Of a stretch of DNA of 64,000 nucleotides, positions 29,577 to 39,918 are shown in pieces. The position numbers and the translations under genes were made by a program. The DNA comes from Candidatus Panguiarchaeum symbiosum. GTDB taxonomy: Archaea > Asgardarchaeota > Njordarchaeia > Njordarchaeales > Panguiarchaeaceae. Every line of letters begins with the position of its first letter. Within the stretch, counting starts at the first letter, position 1. The notes beneath the pieces were generated by a model. That model ran no database searches. It was not told where the DNA came from and saw only the letters and a program-made list of their open reading frames with translations. The stretch is from positions 250,811 through 314,810 of the forward strand of contig JANJXX010000001.1 of NCBI GenBank assembly GCA_024720975.1, written 5' to 3'.

Positions 29577-29894
29577 TTGGCTTCAAAACTACCACCTAAG
29601 AAACCCCTCGACTTCAAACAGCGGCTTGCTCTAGTCACTAAAAAAGTACGCGTTTTCACTGAAACAAGAAAGAAAACACACGTAGTAACGATAATACAAG
29701 GACTTGACAGCAAAAGTACTAATCTCGAGGATATAACAAGCAAACTCAAAAAGCATTGCGCCACAGGAGGCACATATAAAAATGATTCCAGATATGGAGA
29801 GATAATCCTTCTCCAGGGCGACCAGGTAAACAAAGTAAAACAGTTCTTGACAAAGGAACTGGGAATTCCAGAGGAGAACATAGAGACCGTGTGA
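29577..29894 (+). CDS. Translation initiation factor aIF1 (SUI1)
   Basis: THVVTIIQGLDSKSTNLEDITSKLKKHCATGGTYKND..GEIILLQGDQVNKVKQFL. Confidence 0.93.
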   Translation: MASKLPPKKPLDFKQRLALVTKKVRVFTETRKKTHVVTIIQGLDSKSTNLEDITSKLKKHCATGGTYKNDSRYGEIILLQGDQVNKVKQFLTKELGIPEENIETV

Positions 29895-29940
29895 GAAAAC
29901 TAAGTACGAAGGATATCACAAATAAAAATATTCCATTTAT

Positions 29941-30873
29941 TTACAACTTGCGGGTTAGTATTTCTATTTCTTCCTTTTTTACTAAGATTGTTTCTTCAGA
30001 CTGAGCTACCGAACCACTTCTCTCCTTAAGAACGGGGTATTTTATTAAGAGTCCATTTTGATCCAGTATAGAGAGAGCTATTCTTACTGTGGTATTATCA
30101 AAAACCTTATTCAAATGCCTAATACTCACGGGTAATGCCTTTCTGTTTTTAAACAACCAAAAGAAAACTTCGCGAACATCTCGCAAGTGTATGGGTAGTT
30201 TGAGTCTACCAGAGACCTCTGCAAAAACGCTGGGTAATGAATATATTCTAACGTCGTCCGAAGGATAAGCGAATCCTTCACCATTTGTAACAAATACTTC
30301 TATGGCATAGATTTCTCCCTCTTTGAATGTCCCTTCGACGTTAATGCTAGGATCTATTGGTACCTCTTTGTCTGTGTGAAGCTTCCACCTCTCTATTTTG
30401 TGCCCATGCAAATTCGAGATCACTTTGAAACCCCTCGACTTTACGAAGTCATGCACTGCACTTGCAACATTAGCAATGGGTTCATTAGCTTTAATGTTCT
30501 TAAGAGCAACTTCCAGGGCTTCGTTAGCAGTTTCAATAAGGGCTTTTTTATCTGTATCCTCACCTAAGTAAAGCGAGAATGCTTTGTCAAGTATGTATCC
30601 ATCAACACACACTCCAAGATCTATTTTCACAATTTCATCTTCTGGTATTACCGTGTTCTCACCCATTAGCGGCGTGTAGTGCGCAGCGATATTTCCTATA
30701 GCTATATTTACCGGAAAAGCCCACATGCCACCGAGCTCGATTATTTTTTGTTCTATCCCCTCTGCAATGTCGAGTATTTTACTGCCACTGGTGATATTTT
30801 TCGAAATTGAATCAAGCACATCAAAAAGAATTCTTTGAGCTTTTTCCAGACATGATTTTTCATAGTCTTCCAT
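29941..30873 (-). CDS. map: Methionine aminopeptidase type II
   Basis: WAFPVNIAIGNIAAHYTP..VKIDLGVCVDGYILDKA..NLHGHKIERWKLH..YAIEVFVTNGEG. Confidence 0.93.
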   Translation of the reverse strand: MEDYEKSCLEKAQRILFDVLDSISKNITSGSKILDIAEGIEQKIIELGGMWAFPVNIAIGNIAAHYTPLMGENTVIPEDEIVKIDLGVCVDGYILDKAFSLYLGEDTDKKALIETANEALEVALKNIKANEPIANVASAVHDFVKSRGFKVISNLHGHKIERWKLHTDKEVPIDPSINVEGTFKEGEIYAIEVFVTNGEGFAYPSDDVRIYSLPSVFAEVSGRLKLPIHLRDVREVFFWLFKNRKALPVSIRHLNKVFDNTTVRIALSILDQNGLLIKYPVLKERSGSVAQSEETILVKKEEIEILTRKL

Positions 30874-30896
30874 ATTTTAAGTCCCCTTGGAAATGG

Positions 30897-31307
30897 CTAT
30901 TCCGTCCGCCGGGCCCGAGTGATAATAGGCTTGCCACCCATAAACCAGACTTCAACCATTGTTCCCTCTTGAAGCTTCCCAAGGAGCTCGTCATCAGCCA
31001 CTGGTGCTTCGAATTGCTCAAAGGTTTCCAGGTCCATAAGTTCAACATATCTTCCGCGAATACTCAGAACTTGGGCCTCTTTTCTCGCAACTATTGGTAC
31101 TTCAATCTTATCTCCAGTAGACTTAATTATGGTGCGTTTTTGACCAGTAAAGACGCCTACAGCAACAATTCTCGCTTTCGCAGCTCCATGCTTACCCAGC
31201 TTCGATTTTGAGATTTCAACTATTTTGCAGGGCTCACCGTCGATCATAATGTACGTTCCAGTTTTTAGGGCACTAACTGGTTTGTAGGTTATCTCTTCTT
31301 CGGACAT
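30897..31307 (-). CDS. eif5A: Translation initiation factor aIF5A
   Basis: GTYIMIDGEPCKIVEISKSKLGKHGAAKARIVAVGVFTGQKRTI hypusination-loop context. Confidence 0.94.
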   Translation of the reverse strand: MSEEEITYKPVSALKTGTYIMIDGEPCKIVEISKSKLGKHGAAKARIVAVGVFTGQKRTIIKSTGDKIEVPIVARKEAQVLSIRGRYVELMDLETFEQFEAPVADDELLGKLQEGTMVEVWFMGGKPIITRARRTE

Positions 31308-31432
31308 AACTTGTCACCTTCATCCTAACGCAAACTTCAATATTAAAGCTTTGAATAAACCTAATATTAAATGTAGTGTTATTTTAAATCCTACCACATA
31401 GCATTTATTTAAACCATCTATTGGACACTCAT

Positions 31433-31482
31433 ATGATGACACGAACAGACTCTGACTAATGATGATGGAAGAGCCACTCTGA
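31433..31482 (+). ncRNA. C/D box sRNA
   Basis: C ATGATGA 31433-31439; guide 12 nt; D' CTGA 31452-31455; C' ATGATGA 31459-31465; guide 13 nt; D CTGA 31479-31482. Confidence 0.8.
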
Positions 31483-31509
31483 AAAATTCTTTCAACGGGT
31501 GCGGGGATT

Positions 31510-34440
31510 ATGGAAAAGCTCACTTTGGAGTACTTACGCACAATTGAGAGGAAATGGCAACAAATATGGAAGGAGAGAAACATCTATGAGGCTGACGCTG
31601 ATCCTAAAAAACCTAAGTTCTTCCTGACTGTTCCATATCCTTATACATCGGGTCCTTTACATATAGGACACGGTCGTACATATGTTCTAGGCGACATTAT
31701 TGCGCGATTTAAGCGATTGCTTGGCTTCAATGTTCTCTTCCCAATGGCTTTTCACGTTACAGGAATGCCTATACTCTCCATAAGTGACCGAATAAGTCGA
31801 GGGGATAGAAAAACTATAGACCTGTACCGGACTTATGTTCGGCTTTACATTGATAATGAAGAGGAAGTCGAAAGAGTTTTAGAATCCTTCAAGGATCCTA
31901 TTAATGTTGCAACATTCTTTGCCGATAACATTCAGAAGGATTTTGAGTCTATAGGATTAAGCATTGACTGGAGGAGAAAATTTCACACGGCTGAACCAAT
32001 ATATAATAAATTCATTGAGTGGCAGTATTATCGCTTGAAAGACCTGGATCTATTAAAGAAAGGCACACACTACGTACGTTACTGTCTTCTCCATAAACAA
32101 CCAGAAGGCGAGGATGATATAGAAGATGGTGATGTTAATCCAGTTCATATACAGGAATTCGTAGCAATAAAGTTTAAATACGAGGATGGATACATACTAG
32201 CATCGACTCTTCGACCAGAAACCCTTTATGGAGCAACTAACATGTGGGTCAACCCAAATGCGACATACGTCAAAGTGCGCGTTCATAACGGTGAAATCTG
32301 GTACATTTCGAGGGAGAGTCTAATCAAACTGAAACACCAATATCCCTTTGAGTTCGAGGCCATCGAGGACACCATAGGGAGTGCATTCGTTGGTAAATAC
32401 GTAGAGAGCCCATTAGGAGACAAATTAGTCATATTACCAGCATCATTTGTTGATCCTGACAGGGTTACCGGCTTTGTCTACTCAGAACCAGCTGATGCTC
32501 CGTATGATTATGCTGCCCTAATGGATCTTAAGAGAAACCCTGATACCCTGAGAAAGTATGGTGTGGATCCCTCGATTCTGGATAGTATCAAACCTAAGAA
32601 GATTATCGAGGTCAAGGGCATATCTGGACTTCATGCCGAGTATGTAATAAATAAATACAACATTAAGAATCAGTTAGATCCATCACTTCAAGATGCTACT
32701 GAGGAGGTTTATAGGGAGCAGTTCTATAATGGCACTATGAATGAGAATGCAGGCGAGCTGGCTGGCTTACCTGTAATTATTGCACGGGATAGAATAAGAG
32801 AAAAGCTAATCAGAGAAAATAAGGCAATAATCTTCTATGAAACCTCTCGAAAAGCTGTTTGCAGGGGAAAAGGCAAGATCATTATCGCACGAGTAGATAA
32901 TCAATGGTTTTTGGATTACTCCTCTGAGTGGTGGAAAAAGAAAACAAAAGAACATTTTAAGAGAATGTTAATTGTTCCAGAGAAATACCGAAAAGTCTTC
33001 GAGGACGCCATAGATTGGCTTAAATTCAGGCCTTGTGCTAGATTAAGAGGTTTAGGAACACGTTTACCTTTCGATAAGGAGTGGCTAATAGAGTCATTAA
33101 GCGATTCAACGATTTATATGGCTTTTTACACAATAGTCCATATAATAAGAAGCTCCAATATAGACCCAGAACAATTAACTCCAGAAGTCTTTGACTTCAT
33201 CTTTCTGGGACACGGCGATCCGGCGGCGATATCCACTAAAACAGGTATACCCATAGATACCTTAGAGAAGATGCGAAGAAGTTTTGAATACTGGTACCCA
33301 AACGATCTAAGACACACGGCAACACCGCACATATCAAATCACCTAACGTTTTTCATCATGCATCACATAGCATTGTTCCCAGAAAAATACTGGCCTAGAG
33401 GAATTTCACTCAACGAATTAGTTATATGCGAAGGCCAAAAAATGGCGAAATCTCGAGGAAACGTTATACCTCTAGTAGATATAGCTAAGAAGTATAGCGC
33501 AGATTTATTTAGATTATACGTTGCTAGCAGCGCCGATCTCGATGGTGTTGTAGATTGGCGGGAAGTCGAAGTAGCTCGGCTTGAAAGAAGTCTATTATCA
33601 TTCATGAGAATTTGTCTAGATGCGACAAAAATTGAGGAAGCGGATACTAGCGTTATTGAAAAGCCTGCAGTTCGATGGTTCTTATCAGTTTTCTATCGGC
33701 ATCTTGAAAACGCTAAAACTTTGCTCGAAAATTTCAAGATAAGAGACTACATAACCTCAATGTACTATGAGATCATAAACTACATAGACAAGATAAAGAA
33801 GCGTATCGGGGAGCATGATGCGCTGAAAGCCGTTAGATTGATTCTAAAGGATTGGATTATAGCATTAAGCCCGGTTATTCCACATATTGCAGAGGAAATT
33901 TGGTCAAGGATAAACCGCGATCCCCTTAAATGGAGCATTAATTTAGAGCGTTGGCCAGAGACTCGGAAAGAATTCATAAACGAGAGGCTAGAAGCTCTTG
34001 AAGACATCTTAGGGAACCTAATAAGCTTGGGTAGAGAACTTAAGAGACTACTTAAAAGCCCCGTGAGCTCCGCCCTAATAGTTGTTGCTGCCGAATGGAA
34101 ATTTGAAGTACTAGATCTCTTACGTGAAAAATTCCTCAAAGGTGGCACAAGGGATCTAAAGCAAATGCTTGGCCAAGTAAGAGAGAAGGAGAGTTTAAGA
34201 AAGCATATTGAACAAGTCGCGGAGATATTAAAGAAGGTGTTTGAAGGAAAGATAAAGGTACCAGAGGTTGAGTTAACCCAAAGAGATGTTTATGAATACT
34301 TACAACAGAATCGGGAACACATCGCTCGCGAGTTGGATGTAGCCTCAGTTGAGATAATAATCGAAGAAACTGCTACACCTGATATTAGGGATAGAGCACA
34401 AAGATCACTTCCGGACCGACCAATAATAGTTTTTGCATGA
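31510..34440 (+). CDS. leuS: Leucyl-tRNA synthetase
   Basis: VPYPYTSGPLHIGHGRTYVLGDIIARFKR, KMAKSRGNV, archaeal-type editing and C-terminal domains. Confidence 0.95.
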   Translation: MEKLTLEYLRTIERKWQQIWKERNIYEADADPKKPKFFLTVPYPYTSGPLHIGHGRTYVLGDIIARFKRLLGFNVLFPMAFHVTGMPILSISDRISRGDRKTIDLYRTYVRLYIDNEEEVERVLESFKDPINVATFFADNIQKDFESIGLSIDWRRKFHTAEPIYNKFIEWQYYRLKDLDLLKKGTHYVRYCLLHKQPEGEDDIEDGDVNPVHIQEFVAIKFKYEDGYILASTLRPETLYGATNMWVNPNATYVKVRVHNGEIWYISRESLIKLKHQYPFEFEAIEDTIGSAFVGKYVESPLGDKLVILPASFVDPDRVTGFVYSEPADAPYDYAALMDLKRNPDTLRKYGVDPSILDSIKPKKIIEVKGISGLHAEYVINKYNIKNQLDPSLQDATEEVYREQFYNGTMNENAGELAGLPVIIARDRIREKLIRENKAIIFYETSRKAVCRGKGKIIIARVDNQWFLDYSSEWWKKKTKEHFKRMLIVPEKYRKVFEDAIDWLKFRPCARLRGLGTRLPFDKEWLIESLSDSTIYMAFYTIVHIIRSSNIDPEQLTPEVFDFIFLGHGDPAAISTKTGIPIDTLEKMRRSFEYWYPNDLRHTATPHISNHLTFFIMHHIALFPEKYWPRGISLNELVICEGQKMAKSRGNVIPLVDIAKKYSADLFRLYVASSADLDGVVDWREVEVARLERSLLSFMRICLDATKIEEADTSVIEKPAVRWFLSVFYRHLENAKTLLENFKIRDYITSMYYEIINYIDKIKKRIGEHDALKAVRLILKDWIIALSPVIPHIAEEIWSRINRDPLKWSINLERWPETRKEFINERLEALEDILGNLISLGRELKRLLKSPVSSALIVVAAEWKFEVLDLLREKFLKGGTRDLKQMLGQVREKESLRKHIEQVAEILKKVFEGKIKVPEVELTQRDVYEYLQQNREHIARELDVASVEIIIEETATPDIRDRAQRSLPDRPIIVFA

Positions 34441-34549
34441 TTCTAAAGGTATCAATTATTAATTGCTCCGTTATATACACTTTTATACACTGTGGGCTAA
34501 GTCTAAACGTGCATATATTGCCTAATTGCAATAAATCTTAGCTAGCAGG

Positions 34550-36457
34550 ATGGTTCACATGTCCAGTTCGAGTCTTTTAGATGTGCTTAAAATTATTGAA
34601 GACCGTGAGCTCAAAATCCAAGAGCGTCTTGCGGCAATTAACAAAATACCACAATTAGATTCAAATATTTTAATCGCTAACATTAGACGCATACTAGAGA
34701 CATTGACCTATCTAGGAAAGTACGTAGAAATGGGAATTCCATCGGAGCAGGAAACCTATGGAACCCTGCTTTTAATTCTTTCTGAAGTCTTAAAGTTAGC
34801 TCCTAAGTACATTGACGAAACATTTAAATTCCTGAGGAAAATCCATGAAGCGTTCCCGAAGACTCTCTCTGGAAGAGCCTTAACAATGACATTGCATGCA
34901 TTAAAAAATTTTGTGGGCATCAAACACGAAATTATCTTTGACCCTTATGTTAAAGATTTATTTAGAAAAGCTCTAATGAGCAAAGAGCACTATGTGAGAC
35001 TGGAGGGGCTCCGCTCATTAATAGATTCTCTATGGATCGTTCCCTGGGCGACTAGTTACTACATGGATCTGTTAAATCTATTAATTTCAAATGAGCAAGA
35101 TCCTTTACATGCAACCTTATTCGAAGAGTTAGGTAAAATCGCTAAGAAAAGTTACCTCCCAGTCAGACCTATAGTGCAAATGCTTCTCAAAGAGTATACG
35201 ATTCCGACAAATATTCCGAAGCATGTAGTGAGATTTATTGCAAACCTCAATATTCCGATATATAAAAGGGAAGACATAAACTCCGTAGGCAAATTGCTAG
35301 AGGAGATAGCGCTCTTACATAAAGATAGCGAGCTGGGGATAATTAGCATATTTGGCTTAGCCAATATGTATAGAAATCCCGCACTTATTGAAGAAAAACA
35401 ACGACTGATTAAACTGCTGGAGCAACTTTCAACGGAGGCTACTAAATCAGCAAATATAAATCTTGCACTGGCTTGCCTAAAGGCCCTATCTATACCTGCT
35501 TGGGGTGATTTAGAAATTCCCGAGAGTATTATAGAAGGACTGTTGTCTGCATATAGTAAGATACAGGACCCCCACCAATGCCACTTATTCATTGATGCGT
35601 TGTTCAGTGTCTATTCGAATTTACCTAGGCTTTCTAGGTTAATCATAGGATTTCTAGTGAACGAGCTTACTAGAATTACGGATATCGAGCTAATGAGAAA
35701 GTTCACTGACACATTAAGTGCAATCGCGAGTTCCGCTCCTCAGGAAAATATAATTAAAGATATCTTGAAGTTCACTTTAGCGGCTTATAACCGCTCGGAT
35801 GAGGAGTTTAGCGCATTCATGCGTATTTGGGTTGCAGAAAACGTCTTACTACGCATTGCTAGGACTAATCCACGTATAATACTGGATTCTGCTGATGAGC
35901 TTTTGGATGCATATAGAAAAGTACCTAGTGCAACACTCTACGAGATTTTCTGTAGGATTTTCTTCGAAGCCTTAAAGCTACATCCCAACCATGAAAATGC
36001 CGTTAAACTTTTGGACTACATCCTCGATGCACCTAACTATGAAGAAACCTATGATACGATACTCAGAATAATTTCAGAACTGGCACATAAATTTAAAGAA
36101 CACTTGACTGAGAAATTGGATAAGTTTAGTGCCATTCTAGATGTTATACTAAGAAAGCAAAGGGAAATAACGGATGTTCGGGAGAAATACTACCTAATTG
36201 ACAATGCAATGAAGAATTTAGCACGAATATTGAACACTATAAACCCTGCGGTTAAACCTGAGGTTCTACCAGATTACTGCGATATTTTGCTACTGATGTT
36301 AATCAACGCGTCAGAAGATGTACTAAAAGATGTTGAATTCTTGCTCAAGAACTTTATAACGGAATCAAATAAAAGGTCCTTTTTAAGTGAGAAAGCCCGA
36401 GAGAAAGCCATTCCTCCTAGAGGATTGGAGGTACTCAAGAGAATAGGGGTTCTTTAA
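34550..36457 (+). CDS. HEAT/ARM-like helical repeat protein, unknown function
   Basis: 635 aa of repeated amphipathic helices. Confidence 0.55.
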   Translation: MVHMSSSSLLDVLKIIEDRELKIQERLAAINKIPQLDSNILIANIRRILETLTYLGKYVEMGIPSEQETYGTLLLILSEVLKLAPKYIDETFKFLRKIHEAFPKTLSGRALTMTLHALKNFVGIKHEIIFDPYVKDLFRKALMSKEHYVRLEGLRSLIDSLWIVPWATSYYMDLLNLLISNEQDPLHATLFEELGKIAKKSYLPVRPIVQMLLKEYTIPTNIPKHVVRFIANLNIPIYKREDINSVGKLLEEIALLHKDSELGIISIFGLANMYRNPALIEEKQRLIKLLEQLSTEATKSANINLALACLKALSIPAWGDLEIPESIIEGLLSAYSKIQDPHQCHLFIDALFSVYSNLPRLSRLIIGFLVNELTRITDIELMRKFTDTLSAIASSAPQENIIKDILKFTLAAYNRSDEEFSAFMRIWVAENVLLRIARTNPRIILDSADELLDAYRKVPSATLYEIFCRIFFEALKLHPNHENAVKLLDYILDAPNYEETYDTILRIISELAHKFKEHLTEKLDKFSAILDVILRKQREITDVREKYYLIDNAMKNLARILNTINPAVKPEVLPDYCDILLLMLINASEDVLKDVEFLLKNFITESNKRSFLSEKAREKAIPPRGLEVLKRIGVL

Positions 36458-37224
36458 TGATTCACAATAATACCACGCTTTAATCGATCCTGCAATTGAA
36501 TAACTTTACCAAAATTTAATACATGACCTGCGGTGGATACCAAAATAACCTCATAGTCATTTAAGTTGTCCTCAAGTAATGGGGACTTGTACTCATCTGA
36601 GTCCATCATACCGTTAATGATATCAAACCCAGACAACAAGGGCGTCAGTGCCGGAAGTATCAAGGAACGCTCCCCTAGTAGGAAACATTTGAATCTATGA
36701 TGTGATATTCCATCGAAAACTGTCACTACTGGATGCACATGAGCCATCACGAGGAATTTGTCTTCAGTGACGATATCCTCTGGGACCGGTTTATGTCCAT
36801 GTATGAGTACTATATCCTCGAGTATTAGGTAATCGAGTACCTTAACACCAAATCTCTCAAGGAAGCCACTGATATATGTATCATGATTACCTCTGATAAG
36901 TATTAACTCTTTATTCAGGCTCTTCAGAGACGCAAGTAAATCAAGAACCTCTTTGTGCTCTTGAGGAGTCCTCTCCTCGAATTTATGCTTCAGATCGCCT
37001 AGGATTATTATGCGTTCTGGTTTTGCGTGCTCTATAGCTCTAAGTATGTTAAGTTTCATCCTACTGTATTGAACAGGCGGAATAAAAAGACCTTTCTCCG
37101 CAAGCGCAAATTCCAATCCTATGTGGGTATCGGCAAATACCAAGGATTGCAGGTCTTTTATATGCAGCATTCCTTCAGGTAGTAGTTGAAATCGCTCTTT
37201 GACTTTTTTGAATAGCTCTTCCAT
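36454..37224 (-). CDS. Calcineurin-like metallophosphoesterase
   Basis: LVFADTHIGLE..IILGDLKHKF..LIRGNHDTYIS..LIHGHK..MAHVHPVV. Confidence 0.85.
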   Translation of the reverse strand: MEELFKKVKERFQLLPEGMLHIKDLQSLVFADTHIGLEFALAEKGLFIPPVQYSRMKLNILRAIEHAKPERIIILGDLKHKFEERTPQEHKEVLDLLASLKSLNKELILIRGNHDTYISGFLERFGVKVLDYLILEDIVLIHGHKPVPEDIVTEDKFLVMAHVHPVVTVFDGISHHRFKCFLLGERSLILPALTPLLSGFDIINGMMDSDEYKSPLLEDNLNDYEVILVSTAGHVLNFGKVIQLQDRLKRGIIVNH

Positions 37225-37526
37225 GGGTATCTTCCACGTATCAATCCCTTTATCTTAAAGACGTGCCTAAATAATACCAAAATTTTGCCTTGATGTAATC
37301 AATTACCTGCGATTTCCTAGGTTTTCTCCTGTTACTTACTGCTAAAGATCGCAAGTACGTGATTATTTCTACAGAATGGTACTCACAGGGATTACCAAAC
37401 CAACTTGAAGATTAGGCGTTGCACTCCTTCTAATAACCACCAACGGTTAATCCCATAATGCACTATTGACAAGTCGAACAAACTTCTACATTTTTATTTC
37501 TTAAACTTTTAATATAAACCTACAAG

Positions 37527-38009
37527 TTGTTTTGGGGTAGCAGAATGGCTTCTGAGGATACAAAAGCAGCTAGGGCGGAAATAAATGAGATTCTTAAATC
37601 CATTTGCGAGTCTGATGCACACATGATTGGAGTTTTATTAGTCGACTCACAAAGTGATTTAATCACAATGCAATACATTAGGAAGGACCAGGTTAGGGAA
37701 TTAAGTGCAAGAGGGGGCTTTACCGAACTCAAGGGAGGCGTACTAGGTCGATTAATTCCCGCTCTGAAAGACCTATGTCTTGATGGCGGCTTAAATATAG
37801 GCGATCCAAATGTGTCAATAATTCTTGCTAATAATGGAACCGCAATAGTATGCCTTATCACTCCTCGGTGGACAATCATTGCTTTCGGAAAAAGAGAGCT
37901 AAACATAGCACATGTAGCCCGGCAGATTGTAGGGTTGCGTTCGAAATTTCAGACATTGATTGAAAAGGCCAAACTTGAAGGGGAAACTTTTGAAGAATGG
38001 GGTTTCTGA
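37527..38009 (+). CDS. Possible Roadblock/LC7-like small protein
   Basis: MIGVLLVDSQSDLITMQYIRKDQV..SIILANNGTAIVCLITPRWTIIAFGKRELNIAHVARQIVGL: helix-strand pattern compatible with Roadblock/LC7. Confidence 0.4.
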   Translation: MFWGSRMASEDTKAARAEINEILKSICESDAHMIGVLLVDSQSDLITMQYIRKDQVRELSARGGFTELKGGVLGRLIPALKDLCLDGGLNIGDPNVSIILANNGTAIVCLITPRWTIIAFGKRELNIAHVARQIVGLRSKFQTLIEKAKLEGETFEEWGF

Positions 38010-38368
38010 TGCAAGACATTTTAAGAATAATTCGAAGACGATTTCATGGAAGCATTGATCTTCGAATAGGTCACAGAGGAATTCATAGCAAATTAATTGA
38101 AGAAGCTAGAAATCTACTAGAGAAGAGGGGTGGAATCATAAAGCTAAGGATCCTCCGTAATGCGGCGGCAACAAAAGAAGAAGCTCAAGAACTTGCAAAT
38201 TTATTAGCATACGAAATTGGCGCTGATTTTGCGAAAGTCATAGGACGCAGTGCTGTAATTGGAAAGATAAGCCTAATTAAGAAGAGCCTCGATAAAACCA
38301 CTAGAAAAATGCAGACTCAACAGCGGACGCAAACTCGAAGAGTTTATTCCTCTTATCAGAGGCCTTAA
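37997..38368 (+). CDS. YhbY/CRM-domain RNA-binding protein
   Basis: IDLRIGHRGIHSKLIEEARNLLEKRGGIIKLRILRN..GADFAKVIGRSAVIGK (G-x-x-G motif and VIGR/VVYR-like end). Confidence 0.7.
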   Translation: MGFLMQDILRIIRRRFHGSIDLRIGHRGIHSKLIEEARNLLEKRGGIIKLRILRNAAATKEEAQELANLLAYEIGADFAKVIGRSAVIGKISLIKKSLDKTTRKMQTQQRTQTRRVYSSYQRP

Positions 38369-38990
38369 CAAACGCACTAGATATCAGAACACCCATAACT
38401 CCGTAACTAAAAGCTAGTTTCACATCCTCCTCTGTGGAAATTCCCGCACCGCATATCGGTATAGACTTTCCGTCTGATTCCTGCACAATGCTGACTACGC
38501 TTATCTTTAGGTCGTTAGGTTTAGCCTTCGAAACACTAACTCCCGTACCAATAAGCTCAGGTGGCTCAAATGCCACGTAGTCTGGCCTTAATGCTGCTAT
38601 CTTTGAGACTTCTTTCAGATCTCTAGCGCATGCTAGAGTTTCTATGCCTAGACTGCGCGACTTATCAATAATCTGAGAGATTGCCTCTATGCTAATGGGT
38701 CTTTCAGAATGATTTATGATCGTACCATCAGCCCCTAAGATTTTTATTGCTTCCAGAGGTAGATGACCCGTGTACGCTCCTAAGGGAACTGGGTCAACAT
38801 GTTGGGAATATATTTTCACGAGGCGTTTCTTTTTGGAAAATTCAGACAGACAAAACGCATTTGGTGCCAACACAAAGCTTATCTGAGGAAATTCGTGCGC
38901 AACATTTTCGACGACGTTTAGGATTTCTAATCCTTCATCAAACGCTTCTTTATATGCCTTCAAATTTAGGATAATGAGTGGCTTCTTCAT
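38301..38990 (-). CDS. tpiA: Triosephosphate isomerase (archaeal)
   Basis: LIILNLKAYKEAF..IYSQHVDPVPLGAYTGHLPLEAIKILGADGTIINHSERP..VAFEPPELIGTG..ICGAGISTEEDV. Confidence 0.94.
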   Translation of the reverse strand: MKKPLIILNLKAYKEAFDEGLEILNVVENVAHEFPQISFVLAPNAFCLSEFSKKKRLVKIYSQHVDPVPLGAYTGHLPLEAIKILGADGTIINHSERPISIEAISQIIDKSRSLGIETLACARDLKEVSKIAALRPDYVAFEPPELIGTGVSVSKAKPNDLKISVVSIVQESDGKSIPICGAGISTEEDVKLAFSYGVMGVLISSAFVKASDKRNKLFEFASAVESAFF

Positions 38991-39029
38991 AAAATCACCA
39001 TTGTAACTAGAAGCGAAAAGGCGATAATA

Positions 39030-39893
39030 ATGAAGCTGACTATCGGCAGCTACGTAACAATTAGTTACGAGATCAAGTACTTAGAGCATGGGGAGGAGTA
39101 TATACTTGCAACTACACGCCGAAAAATTGTTAGGAATGAAAGCTCCGAGGAAATCGTTGACGAACCAGTAATAGTCAGACTAGGTGATGCTGAACTCCCG
39201 GAATTCTTTGAAAAACTTCTGCAAGAATCCGACATTGATATAGGAAAGGAATATCTAGAAGAAATTCCACCCGAAAAAGCCTATGGTAAGAGAGACACAA
39301 ACAAAATAGAGTCAGTGCCGCTAAAGAAGATCCGAAGATTACTCCAACAAGAGGCTTTAATTACGGATGACAATACTAAAGCACTCAACGTAGGGAAAAT
39401 TTTATACGCAAACTTAGGAGGACTAAGAGTATACTATGGTCGTGTTCTTCACGTCGGTGATAGAGATGTTGTCGTAGATAGGAATCATCCACTCGCAGGA
39501 AAGACTATGAAAACCTGGTTTAAAATCCACGATGCTATTCTACCAACCGCTCCTAAAGAGCAATTGGTTAGAGTAATCCTTAGAAAATTATTTGGCGCAG
39601 TAGAGAGTTTTCTAAAATCACGTTTTTTAAGCGAGAACATCCTAGAAATTGAGTTGTCTAAGGATTATTTTCTAAAATTCTCGGAATTCGATAGACAAAC
39701 TGCAGAAACAATCATACGCGAATTGTACACGCCAAAAGTCATCCTTATGGCAAGAGCAAACTCACTCTTTAAAGATCTAGGCATTACGAGAATTATTTGG
39801 ATTGATGAATACGAAGTTCGAATCGAAACACCAGCTGTGGGACTTGAGAAGAGCACTGAAGGCTCAATCGAAAACGAGACTAAGGAGCAATAA
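39030..39893 (+). CDS. FKBP-type peptidyl-prolyl isomerase (archaeal SlyD-like, long form)
   Basis: MKLTIGSYVTISYEIKYLEHG..EIPPEKAYGKRD..VLHVGDRDVVVDRNHPLAGKTMKTWFKI. Confidence 0.85.
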   Translation: MKLTIGSYVTISYEIKYLEHGEEYILATTRRKIVRNESSEEIVDEPVIVRLGDAELPEFFEKLLQESDIDIGKEYLEEIPPEKAYGKRDTNKIESVPLKKIRRLLQQEALITDDNTKALNVGKILYANLGGLRVYYGRVLHVGDRDVVVDRNHPLAGKTMKTWFKIHDAILPTAPKEQLVRVILRKLFGAVESFLKSRFLSENILEIELSKDYFLKFSEFDRQTAETIIRELYTPKVILMARANSLFKDLGITRIIWIDEYEVRIETPAVGLEKSTEGSIENETKEQ

Positions 39894-39918
39894 ACCTTGG
39901 GATTACAGAGGAGAAGTA

